A stretch of DNA of 64,000 bases from Epiperipatus broadwayi (lineage: Eukaryota > Onychophora > Udeonychophora > Euonychophora > Peripatidae): positions 434,001 through 498,000 of the forward strand of contig JAQFVV010000187.1 of assembly GCA_028023455.1 (NCBI GenBank). Reading direction: 5' to 3'. The notes beneath the pieces are model-generated. The model was not told the origin of the DNA. It saw only the letters and a list, made by a program, of their open reading frames with translations, and ran no database searches. Position numbers and translations under genes: made by a program. Of this stretch, positions 38,201-50,200 are shown one piece after another. Position 1 is the stretch's first letter. Each line of letters begins with the position of its first letter.

Positions 38201-41200
38201 TTTGGAGAAATGATTAGGTGCTTTATCAAACTAAGTGAATCCTTAATAAAATGTTTTATATACTTTATTCGAATGTTGCTAGTAAGTGTATCGGGTGTTG
38301 AGACCGCTTTGCTCCTCCAAAGGGTTTTAAACGGCTAAAACCCTTCACCTTCTGCGGTTCCTAGTTAGAGTGCGTACTCGAATTGTCACACCTGAGAATT
38401 CTACGCAGTTGTCACACAGTCGCTAAGTACTTGGATGACAAGTGACACCACTTCCTACAGATTTAGGGCAAGACGCCTTCCCAGGTTTCATTTATTTATT
38501 GATTATTTAGTTATTTATTTTGCAAAGTTCCAGTGGTGTCAACATACCACACCCTCCATCCTTTACAGAAATTCCTCACTAGTACCACCGACCTCTCAAT
38601 ATAATTTAATTATTTCTATGAATATGCATGCCTTAATCACATCCCCACCTTATAGCTTAACGAGCATCAGTCCGTTCTATTCTCGAATTCAAGAAGTATT
38701 AAACGTCGCTGTCTAACATATGCAGACAGTGTGCGTATTATATATATTTCATAATTTAATAAATCTTTTTATTTATTAAATTTTGATTCTTTATTTACCT
38801 TCTTAACCTATATCACTGTCTCGGTCTATATCTTTATACATCTCTTTTGTGTCATCCATGTATATTTAGTTAGCAAACCCAAGCTAATATCGTGGTATAG
38901 AGTCTCTTTGTTTCTCCCTGACCACCAGGCACCAGTAAAAAGATTATATTATTAGTAGCATTAGATGTGTTATCCTGTAGGTGGCGCTGCGGAGCATAGA
39001 CTTTGGATTCGAACTTAGGTTTTCCGGGAAGTAGCCCTTCCTAATGTTAAGTTCGGTGTCTGGGTTTAAATTCTGCAGTGTGTTAACGAGGTAGACAAAT
39101 CTGATCGTTACAATATATATGGAGTTTATATAATAAAAAACTTTTTTTTTTTTTAATTTTAAATTATTTTAGAAAAATAATAAAAAAATTAATTCTAACA
39201 CCCCACCTCCACCCCCCATAAACATCTGTGACAACTAGAAAAACAAATTAATTTATGTATGATTGATTAGATTTTGTTTTCATTCTGTTTCTTTCTTTTT
39301 TAATTGGGTAAAAATGAGATTAAAATACCACCAGATTGCATTAATTGTTTACTCTTGAAGTCACCTGAGGACCACCTGTAAAGTTCCTGGGAAAATTGAG
39401 GTGAAAAGTTGTTTTGGTAAAGTGTCACATAGCTTCATTTGACAAAATTTCGAACATACTACACACAAAGGCCGTGGCGATAGTTCACTGTCAGGAGCAA
39501 CTATGAAACCAAGTTTTAAATACTCTTTACTGTAATTTCTAATAAAATGACCTTTTTGTTTTTTTCCTGCACATTCTGAAGTATCGACATATCACTTTTT
39601 CCTTGTTTCTTCAAGAATTGAAATACTAGTACTTGGCATACTTTCAGTATCAGCATCATTTTTACTGGAATATTATTCTTGTCTCTTCTTAAGAAGGCCA
39701 AAAGGTCTTGCTGTTTGACTTTTTTTGTCTCCATTTTGTGAAGTTTACAATTTCAAAAAGAAATGTCATACACAAAATAAAAAGATGATACAAATGCAAT
39801 AAAAATTTTTGCTATATGTGACCAATAAATAAGTTGATGCAATACAGAAATGCCTATTAGGTATAGAAATTGATGTGTAAGGAGTGATGCAATTATCATG
39901 AGATTGATGCTTTATATTTTAAAGATTGCATTTTCAGATAAATTCCTTTGATTATTATTTAGTAATTATAGTATTATCTAATAATTTAAATAAAATTTTG
40001 ATTTATAATTAATTTTATTTAAGCAGTTGCGATGAAAAAATAAATAAAAATTGTTTATATTAATTAAAAGTTTAAAATCTTATTATTTTGTTATTACAAA
40101 TTTTCCTGCCAGTCTAGCACAGACCGGCAAAAAACTTCTGTGGCCCGGCGCTAGTCCGTGGACCAAGACTTGAAGACCATTGATTTATAACACATACTAA
40201 CAGATAGCTCTGCTATAAAGTTATGTACAATCGATTTCTGTTATTAAATGCTTAATTTTATCATTTTTATAATCCCTTCCTTAAAGTTTTTAAAATCAAC
40301 TATTATTTTTTTTATTTTCACCTTTTACAATTCCCTCTATTATATCTAATAAGATCCCCTATTTTTAGGAAGATTGCCAATTTAATTTCCCTTTCTCTTC
40401 TTAATTATTTTAATAAGTGTTCTTTTTATCATGCACTGTCTTTAATATAATATAAAATGTGAAAATTCTTTTATCCCCTCCTTGTTTCCTCTCTTTTATT
40501 TAGGAGTGTTACTTTTCAATTATAATCAAATGTAGAGGCATGCTAGACGATAGTTTTAAAAGACTAAGAAATTTCTTGTTATTATGTTGGATACATTCTT
40601 AAAGAGTTTACGATTATTTAATCTAAAAAGTATAAAATGCTACTATAAATAATAAAATAAAAAATAATCTCGATTTAATAAAAAAAAAAAAAATTACTAT
40701 AAATAAAAGAGTTGCATGAAAGAAGATCCAACAATAGACATAAAAACAAAAATAAAAAAAAAAATATTACTAAAAAAAACTTATTAAAGCAAAAGAAAAT
40801 TTTTGAAACAAAAAAAAAATCTATCTAATTTGACAAATATCTATGTGGAAAATCTTTGAATAACAGATTATGTACCTTAATGGTGTAAAATACTTTATCA
40901 TTTTGATGACTAATAATAGATGAAAGTGGTTGACTCAAAAATGTAAGGTTACCAGATCAATTCCAATTAAAGAAAGCAAAAGAAAATCTGTTTGGTTAAT
41001 TGAATGAAACTCATGTAATCAGCCTAACATTTTCATGCTCAAACATAACACTGTAGCTGCAAATATTAAAATTATTAGGGTAAATTGTTAATGGAGTCAT
41101 AAATAATTGCCATTCAAGAGCTATCATTTGTCATAATAATATTTCTTAATTATTCTTTCAGGAAAAGAAAGATAAAAACCTTCAGCAAAAAAATTATTAC

Positions 41201-44200
41201 CATTATAAGAGTTACCAATATGTATTTGGTTTCTTACAGAACAGAAAGTTAAAATAAATTCATGTAAAACAAAATTTTGCTTAACAATCATTTGAATAGA
41301 CAGCACTCACCAAAATAAATAAATAATCTAATAAACTAACATTATTATTTAAATAAAATTTTTTTAGTATTTTTTAAAATGATTAAAAAACATTTAAAAA
41401 TTACAAATTTGTATTATAAATTTTTTGAACATGAAATATTTATTTAGAATTCATTTACGCGATTTTTTTTTTTTTTTTAACTTTATCATCATTATTACAT
41501 ATATGGAATAAGTTCCATATTTTCAGATCATGTTGCTTATTTTATTCTATTTTTGGTTTGTATTATGAATCTTATTTCCATCGTATTTCTTGTAATTTAT
41601 GTCTCTGTTTTACTTTAATTTTTTCTTTAATTAATCTATATAGCTTTATATAAACAGAGCAAAACTCTCCATACAGTATTGCCACCTGTGCTAAACAAAG
41701 TAATCAATGGATGCCAGAATGCTTGTGCATAAAATCCCTATCTAATGCTTACTCATCCAATATCCCCAGACCAGTTTCTGGCTTGTGGCCTTCGTCAGTG
41801 AGGAGCTTTGGATCTGAGAGCACTGTATCTAGATCTTAGGATCTAATGCAACCCTCTAGCAACCACCTTTTATCTCTCCTTAACTACAAAACTATGAGAA
41901 TGAAATTGAAAACAAAAAATATTTTCAATCTAAGCTCAATAGCTTATATAGTCATATGGGTCTGAACTCAGTTCAGCACCCATACATTTTGGTGTCTTTG
42001 GCTCTTTTACAACCATAGCCACCACTATCCTATTAGGCAGGATTGGTGTTAAACTATTAAGCATCAACAATTAATGTGCTAGTATAGGAAATGTGATCAT
42101 GTGATGCTTAATGGTTTAACTTTATATTATAAAATAAGATCAATTTCCTCTACTAGGGTCATCTATAGTAAACTTAAACAATCTATGACTATCAGATATT
42201 TGTGTATTTTAAGCCCTATCCCTTCAATAGGTATGGGATTCAGAAGCTGAAAGTAATGCACTATTATCTGGTAATCACTGATCAATCAAGCTTACTGTAG
42301 ATAGCATTAGAGTAGAAAATGTTTTATACTGTGTATTATTAATTTTAACTTTAAATTTACAATTTATTTTTTACACACTTAGTTAATTTAAATGAAATAA
42401 ACATTTAAAATTATTCAAACTAAACTTCCTTCATTATCAATCTCAGAGCGTACAAGATTATGTTTACTAATAAAATTTCTTCGATTTATATCAAAAGTAA
42501 ATCCATTTTATTTTTCATTTATTATCCATTCCAAATTTTATGTGCAGCATTTTACATAATAAAATATTTTCTGACATAATGCTAAAAGTTTTACAAAATT
42601 TTAGAATATATTAAAAATTGAGAGTCATTTAAAAATGTCAAAACAATTAGAGAGAACCTAATTTCTTGATAACAACCACTATTATGCTTCTATAAGAGAA
42701 AAAGTTATTAAAAAAAAAAATATTGTTTAGATCATATCTGATAGCAATGAAAGTCAAACATTTCACTATTTATTTCAAAAATAAAAATAATACTATAGTT
42801 AGTTTTTTTTCCCTTATTCTTATTGCTTTAATGAATGTAGGAGTGAATACACAGTATAATACATGAAAATGAATCCCCTCAAATTATTATAACTATATTA
42901 TTATTGCTTTTAAAAATTTTTGTTTATACTATAATCTTAATTTATATATGGATACTATATATATAAAGCATCTGAAATGAGAGGAATATGAACTCAGGAT
43001 TTTTCAGTCTATTCATCCTCCATTCCATCTCAAACTACCGATAAACATGACTACACACATGTAAAAAAGATACATGATTGCCAATATACGTATTTTGTGC
43101 AGAACCAGCACTCATCAGAAACATTCAGTATAAGCAAATTACATACTACTTTAGAATTAAAAAAGCATCTGTAATATCTGGTGCTCTTAATGTAATTTAC
43201 GTGTGCACTTCAATAAACAATACATACTTCAATATACTCAATATCTATCAACAAATGTGAGCTATAATATGCTATAGCCATTTGTACACAAGGGTTGCTT
43301 AAAACAAAATATAGCATAGTTTATGATTAGACAGTACATCAAATTGAAAAAAAGTAAAAACTAAAATACATAATTTCAAAAAATCTCTAGGTATTACAAT
43401 TTAAAATGTATCTTACTTCATGACTTGAAGCACTTTTGCTGCACCATCAACATCACTAGAAAAAAAAATGACAACATATAAATAAAAATAGTAATAGCAA
43501 TATCATCATTGGAACTATTGTTACAATTATCAAAGCACAATAACAAAAAACTAATTTAAAACTAATGTAAAGGAAGTATGCCAATGTACAACATTTATCA
43601 AATTTATAATCGCAGAAATACTGCTATTAATAATTTATAATTACTAAATTTACATGCAAGAGTTGCTTAATACATCTATTAAAAAAATAACAATCAAATG
43701 GTTCACTGATCAGATCATATGAGATTTGAACACTGGAAATGATAGAACTTTGATCCAAAAATCTTAGCCTTTGAATACCTCACTCTATAATTGTACTACA
43801 CTATATAGAGTATTATATTTATCAACACAATAAAAGCTAACTCCACAAATATTTACCTTTTTTTAAGTCATAAAAAGGAAATTGTCTAAACATTCAATCC
43901 ACAAAAAATTAACATCGCAAATGAAAAAAAAAAAAAAGGATGATAGGAAAATAAAAAAATTGTGACATATTACCAATTCAAAATATTATTAAACTGTGGA
44001 CCAATTGTATTAAATTGAATCTCTATTCGAAATAGCTTAGTTTACATTTAAGCCATGAATATGGTACTCTATATCAAAAATATATTAGACTTATCAAATA
44101 AAAATTTTATCCAGTAAATCATATGATCTCAAGCATTTGCTTATTTATTAAAACTACAAATATTACTAAAAACAGCCCTTCATTGTTATGTAAGTTCACA

Positions 44201-47200
44201 AATTACTATCAGTTAAATTATTAAGCAGTTATCAATAATAAGAATAACTGAATAAAACAATCAGCATGTAAAACTAATTATCTCCACATGGAAACTGAAT
44301 TTTATTTCATGAGTGAACTCCAGGTTATTATAAAAAAACAAAAGTCAGCAACATAAAATCAAACTATGAAAATCAAATACATTCAATCCAAAAATATCAT
44401 GAGATAAATTAAAAGAATTATTAAAATGAAAGCACAGAAAAATGATTATATGGTTATGGAAACTACGGAACATTGCAAGTGAAAGTATACCCCTCAGAGT
44501 AATTTTCACTACATCACTTTCACATACAATAGGGACTGGTTTCTATCTACTTTTAACATGCTGTGAAAGAGCATAATCATAAACATATGACCAAAGCGTG
44601 GGAGTGTAGTGAATGATTAACAAAAGTTGTTAATATACCTCTCAGAGATCTCTTCAGCTATGTAATAAGCTCTGCTTAGTTCATCTAAATAACTAAAAAT
44701 GATGTCAGTACACTACAGAAAGCCAATATTTTTGTTAGAAACTACTCATAAATGAGTATGACTATTCTAATTCCAGGGAAAAAAAAACTTAAAAAAGATT
44801 AAAAATAAATGACTGCACATCGCCTATTAAATTAAATACAGCCAACATACATGCAACTTAGCATATTATGGTAAGTTGCGGACCAAACTTTCAACTAGAT
44901 TGGCCCAACATAGATAATTTATACAATAGGACCCTTAACCAATATTCACCAATCTGAACAAAAAACTGGTTATAAATTTGAATTATCAAAAGCAAAATTA
45001 TATTTATGGAGAGGGTACAGAAAGCATAAAATCAAAGAGGCCTGAGACAAATATTCACACTTTTTGAAGAGAAAGGTTGTTTCACCGTTATTTCAGTAGA
45101 TATAAGTGACTTGATTAAAGTTGATATACATAATTTAATAAATATATCAGCTATTTACCAATATTTTAAAATAAAAATTGGTGATTTAATTGAAGTTGTT
45201 AAAGAATAAATTTATCAAATTTTATTATCAGTTGGCTGCAATAAATGAGGATTTTCTTGAAATAATAATCAATGATAGTTTCTTGTCTATTTGTTGTTAT
45301 CTATTCTTTTCCTACTCTGATAAGACATTTTTGCTAAAGCTAAGGCAAAATGCTTAGTCTGGTTAGTCTACTAGACCATGATAATGAAAACAAACAAAAT
45401 GGTTATTTTGAAGTTTTAACATGCTTAGGTTTTGATTGCAATTAAATTTTGTGCAGACTGGCTAGTTTTTTCAAGTTTCGGTATTTATACCTGTCGACCA
45501 ACTGATGTCTGGATTGTATCATATTTCTCATGCACTGGGATTTCCTTATTTTTCCGAGAAAATTAGGAAAAATTGCCAAGGTTACTAAAAATGCAGACTA
45601 TGGATGCTGTCTGGTTTTGAATTAATGTGGTAATTTTTAAGGAAGTCATTCAAAATGAAGAAAAAATATTAATAATAATAATAATTTCACATTTTTTCAA
45701 TTGCTTTATTTTGTTTCTGGGTTTAAAATAATTTTACACTTATTCATTTAAAACAAATAAATTATAACTCCTAAAAAGTTATTTGATATTTATTTTAATT
45801 AATTTTAAATTGATCTTTTTAATAAAGTATACTATTAAATAAATATCCTTTTAAAACTAAATAAACTAAATTAATTTTATTAAATCTAAATCTGAACACA
45901 TAAAGTCATACACATGCACACACATAAAATATAAAACCTGTTTGATCTATTCTTTAGTTAAAAAAGGCAATCCTAAATGTACTTACTTCTTTTTAAATAT
46001 TCTGTGTAATAATGTCAGATTTACAATTCTATTCTATATTTTTTTATCAAATATTTGTTGTGTGTATCTTTATTTGTTTATACAATTTGATAATGTTATT
46101 CCCTAATGAAAATAATGACAAAAATACAAATGTTATGTATTTTTATTAATCCGTTTTTTATAAAAAATCTTTATTCTTTGTACAATGCTTACATAACACC
46201 CATCAACATCAACAGTTTCGATTTTTATAAAAAAAAAAAAGGATTAATTAATTAATTAAAGCTATGCAATAAAGGAACAAATTAAGATTAAATGTATTTT
46301 TATATAAGCATTAATTAGAAAATCTGTTTAGGAAGACATTTTTATATCTTTATAAAATTATATTTTCTCTTAAGCATTACTTTGAGAGACTTTTGGACTT
46401 GATACTAATAACATTATTTGCTATTTAACCAATGATAGTAGTTAATATATTTGCTTAACTATAAGAATAAAGCCAATAAATTTTTTACAGTTTTTGAGTT
46501 ATATTAGATAATTACAGTTATAACTGTAAAATTACAAAATATATAATCTATTAATTGTAATAGTTCTGTAAACAACAACAGCTGCCAAATATGTAGTGGT
46601 GAGATTATATAATAATATTTATGAAATAATCTCCAAATGTGCATACCATAAGAATCTTATAGTATAATTAATGGATTGTATTTATACAAGTGGACATTAT
46701 TTGAAAATTTATTAAAAATAACTCTAAAAAAATCTGGCTTGAAAAATGTTTCTTATAATATGTGTATTTAAAGATTATTACTTCATAAAGATTATATGTA
46801 TAGCATTAAAAACCAGTTAACACTTAGACAATTCCAATATCAATAACAATCAACAATTTCAAACTGTTGTCAAGGCAACTTCCTGTTAACAACTAAACAT
46901 ATAATGTAAAAGATTTTATTACAATGTTCTAAAAAGAATATTAATCTATAATCATTTACAGTCCCAGGAAAGACTTCTAGTCAGTCAAAAGGTAGGAAGA
47001 AAATAATAAAACAGCATGGATAAAAAATGTTAAATTGGCTTCTGTTACATGTTTTTAAAAGTTATATAATGAAATTCAATCCTAAATAGAAAAATAAATT
47101 TATGATAAAATGTTTATAAGTAACAATTAAAGGTCACTATCTAAAAAATATTATAAATATTTTGAAAGATAACTATTAAATACATTATGCTATGACAAAT

Positions 47201-50200
47201 AAAAGAATCTCTACTTAATTATAAACATAGAGAGAAACAATGAAAGACCATATTTCTGAAAAACCTGATCACAAGACAAATAGAGGCCTTTAACACATAA
47301 GATGTTAAAAAAAGATCTCAACTTTAATACAATAAAAAGTATAAAAAGTACAAAAATTACAATCATACTCACTTGGCTCGAAAATGGCCAATAATCAGGG
47401 AATTAAAAACATCTTCATTAATTGAAAAAGATTTTTTTTGCATAATTTCTAAGACAGTGCTAAAAAAAAAAACAGTAATGACAAAATAATAAACAAAGCA
47501 GAAAAATATGTAATAAGCATCACATATAAAAAAAAAAAAAGTGTACCTGGCCTCATCAGTATCACCCTTTCCACAATAATGAGCAATCAGATGTTCATAG
47601 GTAACCTAATAATATATTTTAAAACAAAAATCAGGTGTTCATAGGTAAACTAATAATATATTTTAAAACATGCACTGTAGAAACAAAAAAATTCTTTATC
47701 AGATTATTAAGATATAATTTACAACACAGTAAAAATAGTTTGTAATAGTCAAGTAATCCTATCAAATAAGAAACTATTTTTAAAATTTTTATGTTTCAAG
47801 TAGGAGTAATGGATAAAAAACACAAAATTGGATTAATGATATATTGTGCTTATGTTTACTAAAAATAGTATGAATCTTTCATTAAGTTTAAAGTTTCCAT
47901 ATGGGCCAAAATTGATATAATATTTAGTCTACTATATGACAAATAATAATTATCAATGTATTTATCTAATATGGATGGTGTCATATGTGAGAATGCAAGA
48001 AATTTCATATTTGTAGAGACAATTGTAACAATTTAAAAATTAATATTGATAGTAGCTTTTATTTTGATCAGCTATAATTACAAATATTTTATAATTTGAT
48101 ACAAATGTTTTTTTTTTAATATTAATAAACAGTTATCAAACTTATTTTAATGAAATGACACAAAAACACTGGATCTAAGTTCAACTGGATTACTTCCAAT
48201 GCTGGAACATCATATTATTTCCTGAATGAAAAACCACGATTATTTATACATTTATTTTTTAATAAATTTTTTATATGATATTCAATCTCTACACTATGAT
48301 CCACATAAATAAAATTATGCCTAGAATATTAAAATTTTTTTACTCAACAACAGAATGAGTCCATTTAATAAATAATCGAATAGTTTGTTACTTGGGAATT
48401 ATTAAAATGGAAATAAAAGAAAAAGCTATGATCCATAAATCACTAGCTTTCAAGATCATCACTCTACCATCACACTAAACCATTCATTCTTTTATTCTTA
48501 TGATATTGAAAAATTACATAAAGTATTGATTTGATGATTAAAAATAAACAGGGATGGACATTTATAGAAATTAGGTAACTGCAGCATTGTCAGCTAAAAA
48601 TAGTCAATAGTTAGATATCTTGTAGAGAATGGTCATTTTTATTAAGATTCCATATACAATATATTCATTTCTTATTTCTAATAATACTTTCATTCATAAA
48701 TCAGTGAAGAATTTATTAGCTTCACACTTCCAAATCAAAATGCTTTAGATTTGCCTATATAATTAGAAAAATAGGTTGAAGATAAGAGTGTGGCCGCTCT
48801 TATCTTCATAAAGTCGAATCTTGCATTAAGATTTGTAGAGGTCTCTCTTGTAATAAAATTAAGCACTCAAGGCGCATGTACTAAGGTTATAGCCTTATAT
48901 AAACATTACGTGCTGACATTGCGTTTAACAAGAATTAATATTTATAAGAAAAACATGAAATCATTTTCAAATTTGTAGTTTAATTATTAGCAAAACTGTG
49001 CTATATAGACAGTTCCATTTTTTTTTTTTTTTGCTTCCAGCTTTCATGTCTATGCCTGATTGATGAATACGACATTATCTTGTTTCTATATAATTCAAGA
49101 TAAAGTTATTTTTTGATTCACTGCTTGGAAATCCATAAAAAGTTCAAGTATTGAAAGTGACAGAGCTGGAATCATGATCCAGGGAGTCCTCTACAACTGC
49201 ACTAAATCACACAATTCAAAATGAATTAACAAAAAAAAAAAGAGATAAGAAATATTTTTTTATTTATTAAGTTCAAACTAGTAGAAGTTGTTAATTATTG
49301 ATCATTTATTAATTTAAATTCCATTAGTAAAAATATTTTATGTTTCAAATAATCTATGACACAAAATCAATTTAAATATGATATTCAATTAATTCAAAAT
49401 CTTAGGGAACACATTAATTTCATAAATTGGGGACTGCCTAAAAATGTACTGAATATCATAATTTGAATTATAGGAATGCCAAGAAACTTTAAATTATTCA
49501 AAAAACTAATTATTAAATACCAAAGCATTAAAGCTATTAAGCGACAATTTACTTGTTAATCTTGTGATAGAAAATTTTAAAAATTCTGAATGTCTAAAAA
49601 ATATGATTGGTTAAATGTTTTACAGTAATTAAAAAAGTTTATTTTTATATGTATATCCCATAATTGTTAATGTATTTATGTAAAGTTAATGGTGTCAAGG
49701 ATATGAATTCAGAAAATTGTAGAATAAATTATAATAATTTGACTTGATAAACAATGAATAAATGAAAATATGTATGAAAAATTGTGATTCGGATAAATGA
49801 AGAGTGCTGGTTTGGCAACCATTTACTTGTTATTCGTTTACTTAAATATTTACAGAATTTCTATAAAATAAAATCACTAAAATTGAATAATAATCTTAAT
49901 AGATTATTATCTTTATGAATTTTAACTTTTGTAAAAAGACATGGGTTTTCATAAAAAGAATACAATAATATAAACTGAGTTATATTTATAATTTTATATA
50001 TCTGATTTTTATTATAGTAGTTGGATCTTTTGATAATTTATTATATCCTTTTTTATTTATTTCATATTCTATTCCATCCAATATAATCTTGACAGTTTAT
50101 AATAACAAATTTATTATCTTTATTTTTTTCTTACATAATCTTTTCAATATTACAGATATCCTTAATGTCTTTAACAAGTCTTCTATACATCACATGATCA

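Larger units (their letters stand above)
35944..40183 (-). mobile_element. hAT transposon (Charlie-like) with nested LTR-like element
   Basis: The ends are CAGTGGTTTTCAA (35944) and TTGAAGACCATTG (ending at 40183), inverted repeats of hAT type. The flanks are identical 8-mers, ATTTATAA (35936-35943 and 40184-40191). It encodes a degraded BED-finger transposase start on the minus strand (39345-39734). Most of the transposase is missing. Removing the nested element at 36381-39112 leaves about 1.5 kb. It is inserted in the LRPPRC intron between exons 4 and 5. Confidence 0.88.

Noticed and set aside
38435-38716. 93-residue open frame inside the LTR-like element
   Set aside because: No recognisable gag, protease or other domain; composition follows the local DNA.
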